Shown here: piece by piece, positions 25,153 to 35,713 of the stretch | How the letters are laid out: the number at the start of each line of letters is the position of its first letter | Position numbering within the stretch: the stretch's first letter is position 1 | NCBI RefSeq assembly: GCF_003247215.1 | Contig: NZ_QKAP01000037.1 | Span: forward strand, 1-45,290 | Reading direction: 5' to 3' | From: Malonomonas rubra | GTDB taxonomy: Bacteria; Desulfobacterota; Desulfuromonadia; Desulfuromonadales; Geopsychrobacteraceae | DNA: 45,290 nt | Notes under the pieces: generated by a model | What the model was told of the DNA's origin: nothing | Databases searched by the model: none | Seen by the model: the letters and a program-made list of their open reading frames with translations, nothing else | Program-made: the position numbers and the translations under genes

Positions 25153-25967
25153 TGGTCCTCTCCAACAATGACAAGAACCTCTTCAAGATGGGAAAAGTCA
25201 ACCGCCGGGGAGACCTCGACCCACTGAAACAGGCCATACTGATCCCGTTCAACCCCTGAGACTTTGCCAAGCGGCAGCCCTTTGGGGAAAACGCCTCCCA
25301 TCCCGGAGGAGACCAGCAGGTCATCTCGCTCGATATCAGCGCCGCGCAATGCGTAATCGAGCGACATCTTTGCCCCGAGTCCACGCACAACCCCCCGGGT
25401 CCGGGTTCGTTGTACCATCGCGGCGATCGCCGACGAAGCATCGGTAACCAGCAGCACGCGCGAACTGTTCGGCGCCGCCTTGATAATCCGACCGACCACG
25501 CCCTCGGCGGCAACCACTGGCAGACCAGCCCTTAATCCGGCCCGCGAGCCCTTATCAATGGTTACCGTTCGCGCCCAGCTACTGACATCTTCACCGATAA
25601 CCTGTGCCGGCAGGGCGGGCCGGTCAAGATCATCGACAAATGCCAGCAATTTCCGCAGGCGCTCGTTCTGCAGACGGAATTCTTCCACCTGCTGCAAAGC
25701 AGAGTGAAGCTGACTATTTTCCTGTTCCAGTTGGTCGTTACGCTTTTCCGTATCGACTAGCCACAGATAATGCTGCCACCCGTCGGAGATTCCATCGGTA
25801 ATATTATCGATAACTGACTGGAAGGGAGACGCCAAGGTCAACACCGCTCGTTCGAAAAAGGTGGTGGCATCTTTTTGGCGTAGATTGTAGGAATAGAGCA
25901 ATAGAGTGGCTATCAGCAGGGCAGCGGCCAGCAGAAGATTACGATAGCGTTTGATCAGATCACGCAT
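25149..25967 (-). CDS. mreC: rod shape-determining protein MreC
   Basis: 272 aa. Short cytoplasmic tail, one TM helix (LLLAAALLIATLLLYSY), a coiled coil at about 70-105 (LVDTEKRNDQLEQENSQLHSALQQ, LQNERLRKLLAF) and the beta-barrel C-terminal part with VIGEDVSSWARTVTIDKGSRAGL and [16 protein letters not shown]. Periplasmic scaffold linking MreB to PBP2/RodA. Separated from mreB by about 120 bp holding a hairpin. Confidence 0.95.
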   Translation of the reverse strand: MRDLIKRYRNLLLAAALLIATLLLYSYNLRQKDATTFFERAVLTLASPFQSVIDNITDGISDGWQHYLWLVDTEKRNDQLEQENSQLHSALQQVEEFRLQNERLRKLLAFVDDLDRPALPAQVIGEDVSSWARTVTIDKGSRAGLRAGLPVVAAEGVVGRIIKAAPNSSRVLLVTDASSAIAAMVQRTRTRGVVRGLGAKMSLDYALRGADIERDDLLVSSGMGGVFPKGLPLGKVSGVERDQYGLFQWVEVSPAVDFSHLEEVLVIVGEDQ

Positions 25968-26025
25968 GCCCTACCTCTGACGGTATCGCCGACACCGATA
26001 CCTGATGATTTAACTTTACAATTAA

Positions 26026-26056
26026 ATAGGGAGGATCGTTTTAAGACCCTCCCTAT
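26026..26056 (-). terminator. hairpin between mreB and mreC
   Basis: Nine-bp perfect stem, ATAGGGAGG (26026-26034) and CCTCCCTAT (26048-26056), loop 13 nt. On the minus strand it is followed by a weak TTTAATTG rather than a clean T tract, so it may be a partial terminator or an RNA-stability element that lowers expression of mreCD-mrdA-rodA relative to mreB. Confidence 0.45.
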
Positions 26057-26088
26057 GGTAGCAAACATTTATCCGGAGCGTGCAGAAA

Positions 26089-27138
<1,050 letters not shown>

Positions 27139-27206
27139 CTATCCTGTCAAAATGTCGCCAAACGGCTTAAACATGTGGTTTTAATAAGCATGAGAAAAAC
27201 TTGCAC

Positions 27207-27235
27207 ACTCTAGCAAACCGACCATCATTAAGCAA
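27207..27235 (-). promoter_or_regulatory. candidate sigma-70 promoter of the mre operon
   Basis: Minus strand TTGCTT (27235-27230), 17-nt spacer, TAGAGT (27212-27207), about 70 bp before the mreB ATG. Spacing is ideal; hexamers match consensus moderately. Confidence 0.45.
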
Positions 27236-27338
27236 GGGCTTATCAGGGAAAAAATGATTGCTTTTGAGCGGATTGCTGGTCTAACATGCGATGCTGTTTT
27301 AAACCATCCACATCAAGAAATTCAAGGAGTTCCCGGCA

Positions 27339-29291
27339 ATGCTTGACTTTGTAAGAACCAAGCAAAAATCGATCCTGATCAAGGTCGCCTTTGGCTTGAT
27401 TATCCTCAGTTTTATCATCGGCTACACCATGCTGACCGCGCCGACCGACAACAGCGGCGGCCAACCGAGCGATGTTGCGGCTTTAGTGAACGGCAATGAG
27501 ATCAGTTATGCCGCTTTCCAAAACAGCTATAGTGGCTTATACAATTTGTACCAAAGCATCTATCAGGGGAATTTCGATGCTGAGACAGAAAAGCAGCTAA
27601 ATCTACCGAAGCAGGCGATGACCCAGCTGATCAATGAGGTCTTGCTGGTTCAGGAAGCGGATCGACTGGGGGTTGAGATCAGCAAGGAAGAACTGGTCGC
27701 CGCTATCGCTCAATATGATGCATTCAAAGAAAACGGCGCTTTCAACCGCAACCGCTATCTCCAGGTGCTCAATTACCAGCGGATGACCCCAGAGCAATTC
27801 GAAGCCGCCCAGAGGCGCCAACTGCTGACCCAGAAGGTTCGTGAACGGCTCCAGCAAGGCGTTACAGTCAGCGAAGAAGAACTGGAAGACGCCTTTCATA
27901 AAGAGAACGACAAGGTTGATCTCAACTATTGTTGGTTGACCCCTTCGCTGGTCGAGACAAAGGTCAAGTTGACCGACGCAGGACTGGCTGAATTTTTTGA
28001 GCAAAATAAGGAAAATTTTCGCCTGCCGGAGAAGATCTCGCTACGCTACCTGCAATTCGATCCGGCCCGTTATGAACAGGAAGCGTCCAGCTACACCGAC
28101 GAGGAGTTGGAGCGTTACTATCGTCGGCATCTCGACCTGTTTGAAACTCAGGAGCAGGTCAAGGCCTCGCACATCTTGCTGCGTGTCAGCAAAGATGCGG
28201 ATGAAGAAACCCGCAACAAGCGCCACGAGTTGGCAGCTGAACTGCTAAAGCAGTTGAAAGAAGGGGCCGACTTTGCACAACTGGCTAAAACATACTCCGA
28301 CGACAAGGGTAGCATTGAAGCAGGCGGTGACCTTGGCTACTTCGGTCGCGGAATCATGGTCCCGGAATTCGAAAACGCCGCTTTCAGCCTAAAGCCAGGG
28401 CAGCTGAGCGATATCATAGAAACCCCATTCGGTTACCACATCATCAAGGTAGAAGCAGTAGTCGAAGCAGGTGTCAAACCGCTGGTTGATGTTATCGATG
28501 AAGTCAAAGCCGGACTGATGGTGGAAAAATCCCGTCAACTAGCCTACGAGAAGGCGATGGACGCTTACAACATCAACCGCAAGAGCGGCGACCTGAACGC
28601 GGCGGCAAAAGCGAATGATCTGGGGGTAAAAGAAACCGGCTTATTCGACCGCAACGGTGCGATCGACGGTATCGGCAAAGACCCAACCATCCTCCAAACC
28701 GCCTTTACTTTGAAGGAAAATGAGCTGTCCCGGCCAGTGCAGACCACTCAGGGAATTTTCATCATCACCCTGAAAGAGCGCCAAGAAAGCCGCCTGCCAG
28801 AATTGGCAGAAGTTAAGGTCAAGGTCGAAAAAGCCTACCGCACCAACCAGGCACAACACTTTGCCAAAGAATTAGCCGACCAGCTGCTGAGCAAAGCACA
28901 AGAGCTGAAAAGCCTGCGCAAGGCCGCCACGGAGTTGAATGTAAACGTCGAGGAAACAGGCCAATTTCCAACTAGTTACGGAAGCTTCGTGCCGAAAGTA
29001 GGCCAAGCTGAAGAATTGGCGAAAGAAGCCTTTACCCTAAGTGAAGAAGCGCCGATCGCCTCCAAAGTCTTTACCGTCGACGGTAAATATCTGGTTGCCA
29101 GCCTCAAAGAGTTCAAACTGGCGGATTTCTCCACAATGGATGAAATTGCAAAATCCCAACTGCGGGAGCAGCTGCTGGCCGGCAAAAAAGAGGACGCGGT
29201 CAAAGAAAAGCTGAACGCTTTAATGGAACAGGCCAGGATTGAGGTGCTGGTTCCGGAACTCATCAACGCTTTTAACGGGAGCAAACAATAA
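27339..29291 (+). CDS. ppiD: membrane-anchored periplasmic folding chaperone PpiD
   Basis: 650 aa. One N-terminal TM helix ([19 protein letters not shown]) after a short cytoplasmic start. A SurA_N-like chaperone region (about 40-250) is followed by a parvulin domain at about 270-365 ([52 protein letters not shown]). C-terminal chaperone lobe resembles E. coli PpiD. AGGAG lies 9 nt upstream. It sits in the inner membrane by the Sec translocon and helps fold exported proteins. Divergent from mreB and close to purC. Confidence 0.95.
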   Translation: MLDFVRTKQKSILIKVAFGLIILSFIIGYTMLTAPTDNSGGQPSDVAALVNGNEISYAAFQNSYSGLYNLYQSIYQGNFDAETEKQLNLPKQAMTQLINEVLLVQEADRLGVEISKEELVAAIAQYDAFKENGAFNRNRYLQVLNYQRMTPEQFEAAQRRQLLTQKVRERLQQGVTVSEEELEDAFHKENDKVDLNYCWLTPSLVETKVKLTDAGLAEFFEQNKENFRLPEKISLRYLQFDPARYEQEASSYTDEELERYYRRHLDLFETQEQVKASHILLRVSKDADEETRNKRHELAAELLKQLKEGADFAQLAKTYSDDKGSIEAGGDLGYFGRGIMVPEFENAAFSLKPGQLSDIIETPFGYHIIKVEAVVEAGVKPLVDVIDEVKAGLMVEKSRQLAYEKAMDAYNINRKSGDLNAAAKANDLGVKETGLFDRNGAIDGIGKDPTILQTAFTLKENELSRPVQTTQGIFIITLKERQESRLPELAEVKVKVEKAYRTNQAQHFAKELADQLLSKAQELKSLRKAATELNVNVEETGQFPTSYGSFVPKVGQAEELAKEAFTLSEEAPIASKVFTVDGKYLVASLKEFKLADFSTMDEIAKSQLREQLLAGKKEDAVKEKLNALMEQARIEVLVPELINAFNGSKQ

Positions 29292-29292
29292 A

Positions 29293-30174
29293 ATGACACC
29301 GCTCATCACCCAGACCGATTGTCCTGAACTGAAGCTGGTTAACCGAGGCAAAGTTCGAGACATCTACGATCTTGGCGAACACCTGCTGATCGTTACCAGT
29401 GACCGTATTTCGGCCTTCGACGTCATTATGGATGAAGGGATTCCGCAGAAAGGTTACGTCCTGACCCAGATTTCCAAATTCTGGTTCGAGCAGATGAGCG
29501 ACCTGATTCCGCATCATCTGATCGCCACCGAGGTTAATGACTTCCCGGCGATCTGTCACCAGTATCGCGACCAACTGGAAGGCCGCAGCATGCTAACCAA
29601 GAAAGCGAACCCACTGGCAATAGAGTGTATCGTCCGCGGCTACATTTCCGGCAGCGGCTGGAAGGAATACCAGCAAAAGGGCTCTGTCTGCGGTATTTCC
29701 TTGCCCGCAGGCCTCAAGCAAAGCGACAAGCTACCGCAAACCCTGTTCACGCCATCGACCAAAGCGGAACTTGGCGAACATGACGAAAACATCTCCTTCG
29801 AACAAGCGGCGGAAATCTGCGGCCTTGAACTGACTCAGCAGGTCAGCGACATCAGTATCGCCATTTACGAACGCGCGCACGAACTTGCCGATGCCAAGGG
29901 AATCATCATCGCCGACACCAAGTTCGAGTTCGGCACCATGGGCGATCAGCTGATCTGGATTGACGAAGCCCTGACGCCCGACTCATCCCGCTTCTGGCCG
30001 AAAGACCTGTACAGCCCGGGCAGCGCCCAGCCGAGCTTCGACAAGCAATTCTTGCGAGACTACTTGGAAACCCTAGACTGGAATAAGCAGGCACCGCCGC
30101 CGAAACTACCGGAAGAGATCGTTCGCAAAACCGGGGAGAAATATCTGGAGGCACTGCAACTCCTTACAGCGTAA
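29293..30174 (+). CDS. purC: phosphoribosylaminoimidazole-succinocarboxamide synthase
   Basis: SAICAR synthetase of purine synthesis, 293 aa. Start [19 protein letters not shown], two bases after the ppiD stop and with GGGAGC in the ppiD end. Motifs: [33 protein letters not shown] and the signature [10 protein letters not shown], then [13 protein letters not shown]. This is the long form (about 290 aa) rather than the 240-aa type. Confidence 0.97.
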   Translation: MTPLITQTDCPELKLVNRGKVRDIYDLGEHLLIVTSDRISAFDVIMDEGIPQKGYVLTQISKFWFEQMSDLIPHHLIATEVNDFPAICHQYRDQLEGRSMLTKKANPLAIECIVRGYISGSGWKEYQQKGSVCGISLPAGLKQSDKLPQTLFTPSTKAELGEHDENISFEQAAEICGLELTQQVSDISIAIYERAHELADAKGIIIADTKFEFGTMGDQLIWIDEALTPDSSRFWPKDLYSPGSAQPSFDKQFLRDYLETLDWNKQAPPPKLPEEIVRKTGEKYLEALQLLTA

Positions 30175-30186
30175 ACGAACTACCAA

Positions 30187-30234
30187 GGGCTGCCAACGAC
30201 AAGTCGTGCAGCCCATTCTTTTTCTTCTTCCCTT
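30187..30234 (+). terminator. strong intrinsic terminator after purC
   Basis: Stem GGGCTGC (30187-30193) with GCAGCCC, extended inside by ACGAC/GTCGT, followed by a pyrimidine tract rich in T (ATTCTTTTTCTTCTT). Starts 12 bp after the purC stop. Confidence 0.9.
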
Positions 30235-30316
30235 TGCTTATGTCTCTCCTTATGGCAAGATATTAATATCCTATATTATATAATTATACTTTTGTACGCT
30301 GTTTCAGGGGTTTGAC

Positions 30317-30886
30317 TTGCTCAGTTCATCCGCACCACAAAGGCTCTGCCAGTGTCATTTTTGTTTCGGCCTGCTGCAGGTGTCTGCCTGCACCCACAAC
30401 GTCACCGGCCAACAGCAACAACAACAAGCAGATGAATATCGCCAGCAGAAATACCGCGCAGCCCTGAACAGATACCAAATAGGACTTAAACTGAATGTCG
30501 AGCAAGAAATCAACCAGACACTCAAATTCTATTGGTCTACACTCGAAGCGCTGGAGTTAGACAATCCAGCTAAACTGCAGGAGCTATCAAAACATTTGTT
30601 TGAAAACTCAGCCGCGGCACGCAACCTGAAATTCTTACAGGCAATCGCGAATCAGCATTTCGACAGTGCCCTCAGCTTGAGAGGGCGGGTCACCGCAGAA
30701 CCAGCAGACCAGGAGATGAAGGGGTGGGTCTACTTTATCGCCGCCCGAGCATGGGACGCGGTGGGCAACTGGGACAAAGCGTTCGAAACCCTGTTTTTTG
30801 CTAACAACCACGCCCGGTGTCACGGGCTAGTAAGCCGCATCACGCGCTTTTGGGAGGATCTGAAGAGTTTCTCCCAGCCAGGATAA
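30317..30886 (+). CDS. putative lipoprotein, unknown function
   Basis: 189 aa from a TTG start preceded by AGGGG (6-nt spacing). The N terminus contains GLLQVSAC, which could be a short lipobox (Cys25), so it may be a lipoprotein, although the hydrophobic stretch is weak. A glutamine run (six Q) follows. The rest is helical, with TPR-like WVYFIAARAWDAVGNWDKAFETL. TATAAT at 30279-30284 could be a -10. It ends 16 bp before the PAS/exonuclease gene, so the two are probably co-transcribed. I recognise no family. Confidence 0.6.
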   Translation: MLSSSAPQRLCQCHFCFGLLQVSACTHNVTGQQQQQQADEYRQQKYRAALNRYQIGLKLNVEQEINQTLKFYWSTLEALELDNPAKLQELSKHLFENSAAARNLKFLQAIANQHFDSALSLRGRVTAEPADQEMKGWVYFIAARAWDAVGNWDKAFETLFFANNHARCHGLVSRITRFWEDLKSFSQPG

Positions 30887-30902
30887 AAGGGACCTTCAAC
30901 GG

Positions 30903-33053
30903 ATGAGACCGAGCATTAAATACTGGATCTTCCTGAGTGCCATCATCTTTACAGTTTTCAGCATCATCTCGCTCTGCTTTGCAGGGGCATGGAACAGCCT
31001 GACACCGGAAGAGCAGGCTTACGTCGCTGCCATGTCGGATAAATTGCTCCCCTTCCCGTTTGTCGGTGCCCTGATTCTGTGCGGCATCCTCAGCCTGATG
31101 GTCAGCTTTCTGTTTCACAACTACGTCATCCCGATCCTCAAACTATCCGAAAGCACGCAGCTAATCTCAGCCGTCAACCCAGAACACCGAATTGAATTGA
31201 AACAAGCAGGAAAAGAAGTCCACCATCTGACCAACATCATCAACCAATCGGGTGAAGCCTTTGCCGAATTGCGCCGCGATGTCGGCGAACAGATCGCCGA
31301 AGCCAAAAGCCAACTCGACGAAGAGCGGACCCGCCTGGCAGCGCTGATGTCGGAACTGCCGCATGGTGTTGTCGTCTGCAACACGGATGGTCAGGTTCTG
31401 CTCTACAACCAGCAGGCACAGCGGATGTTCAAGGCGGATCAGAAGCAGGACAACGCGGCAGTACAGGGGATTCTCGGTCTAGGTCGGTCGATCTTCAGCA
31501 TTCTCGATCGCGACCCGATCGTTCATGCCCTGGAAATGCTCTACCAGTCGCACCAGTCCGGACATAAGCAACTGGTCAACAACTTCATGATGACGCTTCA
31601 TAATGGCCTCTGTCTGCGGGTCAACATGGCCCCCTTCTTTGCCCTGCAAGAGGGAAAGCAGACGATCTCCGGTTTCGTACTCACTCTGGAGGACATGACC
31701 AGCCAGATCGAATCCGACGCGCGCCGTGACATGCTGATCCAGGCCCTGACCGACGACCAGCAGAGCGCTTTGCAGGAAATCCGCTCCTCAATCACCATAA
31801 TCCTCAATCAGCCGAATCTGGATGCAGAGCAGCTGAGCAGCTACCGCCAATCGATCGATAAAGCTTCCCATCGTTTGCTGGAGAACATCGATCGCGCGCG
31901 TACGAACTACGTCAGGCATCTGCACTCGTTACAGCGCACAGAAAATGTTCTCGGAAGCAACCTGCTCGACGTTATCAGCAAAAATATCTACGACCGCTTC
32001 TTCATCGGCGTCACTACGCAGGCCGAGGAGACGATCTGGTTGCAGCTCGACAGCTATTCGGTCGTCCAATCGATTTCGCAATTGGTAAGTATGTTGCTTT
32101 TGCGCTGCGAGGTTCAGGAGATGCTGTTGACCTTGACCCTCAACGAAAAGGGAAAAGTCGAACTGGCCATCGCATGGCCGGAAACATACGTTTCTCCACA
32201 GCTGCTGATCGAATGGAAACAAGTACCCTTTAGCAGCGATGCCAAGGGCAACCCATTGACCGTCAGCGACCTGATCAAGCAGATGGAGGGGAGCATCAGA
32301 CCACTGGCTCATACCAGCGATGCCTGCAACGGTGTGCTGTTCGAATTCCCCCAATTCAAGGAGCAGCGCATTGCCATGCAGGTTGGGCTGGAACATCGTC
32401 CGGTCTCTTACGAATTCGACCTGTTCAAGCAGGAGGACTTGCAGGAGTTGGGCGATGTGCCTCTCGACAAGCTGACCTATGTTGTCTTCGATACGGAGAC
32501 CACCGGACTCAATCCCTCCGAAGGAGATGAGATCATCCAGCTTGGGGCGATCCGCGTGGTTAACGGAAGAATGCTCTACCACGAGGCGATCGACCAATTA
32601 GTCGACCCATTAAGACCTGTGCCCCCGACATCAGTTGAGATTCATGGCATTCAGCCAGAACTACTGCCAGGACAGCCGACCATCGACAAGGTGCTGCCAC
32701 ACTTCCACAAGTTTGCAGAAAACTCGGTCCTGGTTGCCCACAACGCTGCTTTCGATATGCGTTTTTTGCAGTTGAAGGAGGAAAGCACCGGCATCAGGTT
32801 CGAAAACCCGGTACTCGATACACTGCTCCTCTCCTCGATCATTCACCCGAATCAGGACAGCCACTCTCTGGAAGGGCTAGCCGAACGACTCAATGTCACC
32901 ATTGTCGGCCGGCATACAGCCCTCGGCGATGCTATCGTCACCGCCGAAGTGCTCTTGAAAATGCTGCCGCTGCTTAAAGCCAACGGCATCAATACCCTCG
33001 CAGAGGCCTTGGCTGCTTCGGCCAAATCACCCTTTGCTAAATACACCTATTGA
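30903..33053 (+). CDS. membrane sensor (PAS, degenerate kinase-like) fused to DnaQ-like 3'-5' exonuclease
   Basis: 716 aa. TM helices at about 8-28 and 52-74 with a short periplasmic loop, a HAMP/coiled region (75-140), a PAS-like domain (about 145-260: MSELPHGVVVCNTDGQVLLYNQQAQRMF), and a kinase-like middle without a clear phospho-acceptor His or ATP motifs. Residues 525-700 are a DEDDh exonuclease: FDTETTGL (Asp530, Glu532), VAHNAAFDMRFL, and HTALGDA near the end. All expected catalytic motifs are present. Similar membrane PAS-exonuclease proteins are known in proteobacteria, but the role is unclear. Whether the substrate is DNA, RNA or nucleotide is unknown. Confidence 0.9.
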   Translation: MRPSIKYWIFLSAIIFTVFSIISLCFAGAWNSLTPEEQAYVAAMSDKLLPFPFVGALILCGILSLMVSFLFHNYVIPILKLSESTQLISAVNPEHRIELKQAGKEVHHLTNIINQSGEAFAELRRDVGEQIAEAKSQLDEERTRLAALMSELPHGVVVCNTDGQVLLYNQQAQRMFKADQKQDNAAVQGILGLGRSIFSILDRDPIVHALEMLYQSHQSGHKQLVNNFMMTLHNGLCLRVNMAPFFALQEGKQTISGFVLTLEDMTSQIESDARRDMLIQALTDDQQSALQEIRSSITIILNQPNLDAEQLSSYRQSIDKASHRLLENIDRARTNYVRHLHSLQRTENVLGSNLLDVISKNIYDRFFIGVTTQAEETIWLQLDSYSVVQSISQLVSMLLLRCEVQEMLLTLTLNEKGKVELAIAWPETYVSPQLLIEWKQVPFSSDAKGNPLTVSDLIKQMEGSIRPLAHTSDACNGVLFEFPQFKEQRIAMQVGLEHRPVSYEFDLFKQEDLQELGDVPLDKLTYVVFDTETTGLNPSEGDEIIQLGAIRVVNGRMLYHEAIDQLVDPLRPVPPTSVEIHGIQPELLPGQPTIDKVLPHFHKFAENSVLVAHNAAFDMRFLQLKEESTGIRFENPVLDTLLLSSIIHPNQDSHSLEGLAERLNVTIVGRHTALGDAIVTAEVLLKMLPLLKANGINTLAEALAASAKSPFAKYTY

Positions 33054-33130
33054 GTAACACCCAGCAAAAAACCCCTAGGTTCAAAGAATCCAGAGACTTT
33101 TCAGCTACAGGTGGCTCTCACCTTCTAAGG

Positions 33131-34492
33131 CTAGTCAGCTCCATCAACCTTTATCGTATGGGCTGAGTGGCATGCGGCCGTGTTGGGCACAAAACAGGAT
33201 CGCTTGCTGTACACCTGCTCTTTTTTGAACTGACGCAGGACCGGAAACGTCGCCCCGGTAGAAACGGTGATTTTATACGGTTCCGGCAGCGTATCGTAAC
33301 CGATCAGACGACTTACCGCACTGCCATGGGGAATCGGAATGTGACATGCGACACAGGAAAAGCTGCTATCATAGGTCGTATAGGGCTCAGCACCATAATT
33401 GCTCGTATGCCCAGTTTTAAGGTGCGGATGCTCATCGGACATATCATTGAAGTTGAGGCTATGGCATTTAGCGCATAGCAGCCTGCTGTTCCAACTGTTG
33501 ATGTTGCTCCGGACATCGTTCAAGGTCCACAGTTTGCCGTCAATCGGCCGGTACGGCCAGGTCCAAGAGCCCTGCAACAAAAACCGATTGGCCGAAGCAT
33601 GCGGTCCCGCCACAGTAGAGCTGTCAGTGTCGTGACAATCGGAACAATACATGGTTTGTTCACCGATCGTAAGATTCCACGGCGCTTTCATTTTATCCCT
33701 GCTCAGGCTACGCGTGCCGTATGACCCAGTCTGGTAATTCATGCCAATTCTCACCGGATGTGCCGAACGGTTCGCCTTACTGAACTCCATCGCCTGATCG
33801 GTAATCAACACTCCGGAAGGGCCGGTAAAATTGGCGATACCATCGACTTCCCACAAGGCATAACCGGAATGGCATTTAAAACAGAGCTGATATTCCTTGG
33901 TAGCCGGTGACTCTTCTCTGAAACTCAACGCCGGCTGCCAACGCAGGTCGGAATTCGGTTCAACACCCCAGACACCGAGCAACATCCCGGAAACGTCATT
34001 ACCCGGTGCAATATGAAGAGCCCCCTGGGCTGTATGCGGCTCATGGCAATCGGAACATTCGGCATGCCGGTTCAAGCCTCTAAAGGGAGCTCCGTTCTGG
34101 CCTTTTTCGTCAAGCGAGAGAGTGTGCCGATCGGCATAATCTGTGACCGGGTGGCGATACTGCTTGTTAAACTCACTGGCGATATTCTTACTGACCGGGC
34201 TGCCGTCGTGACAAATATTGCAGAGATGTTCTTCAGGAGCAAAACGTAACGCGGGATTGTGCGCCGACCCGACAGGAAGCGGCTCACTACCGCCTAGGCT
34301 GGAGTGCTGCTCGTGGCAATGGGAACAGTTCCCCTTGATAAATGTTGAATACCGTGCATCAATACTTGAGCGATCAACCCCGGTCGTTGTATTGCCATGG
34401 GCGGAATCGGTATAAGGACCGGCGGTTGCCAGACATGACAGCGCAAGCAGAAGCGTAACTACGAGTAACCAAACCCTTCTCCATGCCGGCAT
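33131..34492 (-). CDS. seven-haem cytochrome c with an extra CX7CH site
   Basis: 453 aa from MPAWRR, chosen because AGGGAGG sits 7 nt upstream; longer in-frame starts lack a ribosome binding site. Signal peptide (LLVVTLLLALSCLATAG). Canonical haem sites: CSHCH, CNICH, CSDCH, CFKCH, CSDCH, CAKCH, CVACH. Near the end CFVPNTAACHSAH has CH preceded by Cys eight residues earlier rather than three, a possible non-canonical CX7CH haem site, as CX14CH occurs in some Geobacter cytochromes. Haem spacing (7 in 450 aa) is sparse, unlike the left-hand operon. Lone gene, convergent with the exonuclease gene. Likely periplasmic or extracellular. Confidence 0.92.
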   Translation of the reverse strand: MPAWRRVWLLVVTLLLALSCLATAGPYTDSAHGNTTTGVDRSSIDARYSTFIKGNCSHCHEQHSSLGGSEPLPVGSAHNPALRFAPEEHLCNICHDGSPVSKNIASEFNKQYRHPVTDYADRHTLSLDEKGQNGAPFRGLNRHAECSDCHEPHTAQGALHIAPGNDVSGMLLGVWGVEPNSDLRWQPALSFREESPATKEYQLCFKCHSGYALWEVDGIANFTGPSGVLITDQAMEFSKANRSAHPVRIGMNYQTGSYGTRSLSRDKMKAPWNLTIGEQTMYCSDCHDTDSSTVAGPHASANRFLLQGSWTWPYRPIDGKLWTLNDVRSNINSWNSRLLCAKCHSLNFNDMSDEHPHLKTGHTSNYGAEPYTTYDSSFSCVACHIPIPHGSAVSRLIGYDTLPEPYKITVSTGATFPVLRQFKKEQVYSKRSCFVPNTAACHSAHTIKVDGAD

Positions 34493-34633
34493 AATTGCCT
34501 CCCTAAACAAAACAGCACCAAACAAAATCATCAAACTACCCACAATTCCTACAACAAACTCTATTGGCTGTAAAATGCCGAACCGCTCTCTGCCGGCCTC
34601 TGTTTTTAGCCTAACGTTCGACAGGCTGTAAAA

Positions 34634-35680
34634 TCAGCAGAGCAGTTGCAAACGACCTCGTTTTTCCCTAACAATTTCCCCAACGCGACAGACCTGAACA
34701 TGTTCTTCTGTCAGGCGGGAAACCAGCAACTCGAGCTTCTCAGGAGCGACTGCCATCAGCAGGCCACCCGAAGTTTGCGGATCACTGAGCAAATCGAGAG
34801 AGAACTGGTCGCAGCCCTGCAGTCCATCGACCCGACCGAAATAAAAATCGCGGTTGCGGTAAGAACCTTCCGGCACCAAGCCGATCTCGGCCATCTCCGC
34901 AGCATGCGGATAGGCCGGCAGGTGCGACATAGCGATGCACACCCCCACCTCGCTTGCCTCAGCCAGTTCCAACGCATGGCCGACCAGACCGAATCCGGTG
35001 ATATCGGTGCAGGCGCTGACCCCGACCTCCAGCATCACCTCTGCAGCTGTCCGGTTCAGCATGATCATCCCGTTGATGGCCACGCTCAGGGCAGACTCGT
35101 CAAGCAACTCCCCCTTGAGGGCGGTGGCAAGGATCCCGGTTCCAAGCCGCTTGGTCAGAACCAGCTGATCTCCGGGGCGGCAACCACAGGTCGAAAGCAT
35201 CTTCTGCGGATCGACAATACCGGTAACGCTCAGCCCGTATTTAGGCTCGTCATCCTCAATTGAATGACCACCGACAATCAGTGCCCCAGCCGCCTGAACC
35301 CTTTCCGCCCCTCCCTGAAGAATCTGCACCAACACCTCTGGACCCAGTTGGCAGAGGGGGTAGCAGACAATGTTCATCGCGGTGAGCGGCTTGGCCCCAA
35401 CGGCGAAAATATCGGAGAGCGAATTGGCCGCGGCAATCTGGCCGTACTTGTACGGGTCATCCACCACCGGAGTGAAGAAATCAACCGACTGTACCAGCGC
35501 TTGCTCGTCGCTCAAACGATAAACGGCCGCATCGGCAAACGGGATCTCCTGCGATAACAAATCGGGATGATCCACCTTGGGGAGCTGACCCAGCACCTGG
35601 GTCAGGGTCTCAGGACCGATCTTGGCCGCTCAACCGGAGCTGCGCGACAAGGCGGTCAGACGGAGACTCCTGTCCGACAT
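34634..35680 (-). CDS. selD: selenide, water dikinase (selenoprotein, Sec at codon 17)
   Basis: Makes selenophosphate from selenide and ATP, the selenium donor for Sec-tRNA. ATG at 35680 has AGGAGG upstream. Codon 17 is TGA (35632-35630) in SSG-U-AAKIGPE, the exact position of the catalytic Cys/Sec of SelD (SGCxxK). Read through, the protein is 348 residues, normal length. Glycine-rich and ATP-binding features such as SVDFFTPVVDD, VGGHSIEDDEPKYG and the C-terminal SDPQTSGGLL are present. A caller that stops at TGA would begin it falsely at MLGQLPK (35596). Last of selA-selB-selD. Confidence 0.97.
35585..35605 (-). promoter_or_regulatory. selD: SECIS hairpin in selD
   Basis: Starting 24 nt after the selD UGA, CTGACCCAG and CTGGGTCAG form a perfect 9-bp stem with the 3-nt loop GTG. 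The apical G/U-containing loop lies about 34-36 nt after UGA, within the range for bacterial SECIS elements that bind SelB. Confidence 0.8.
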
Positions 35681-35713
35681 TCCAAACCTCCTGATATGGG
35701 GAAATATGTGCCC

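Noticed and set aside
34493-34633. Two ATTTTACAGCC direct repeats between selD and the cytochrome gene
   Set aside because: Two 11-bp copies about 50 bp apart, with no known regulator motif; too weak to call as operators.
35596-35600. selD start at MLGQLPK
   Set aside because: The frame before it reads through an in-frame TGA to ATG at 35680 with AGGAGG, and the missing part contains the catalytic Sec region.
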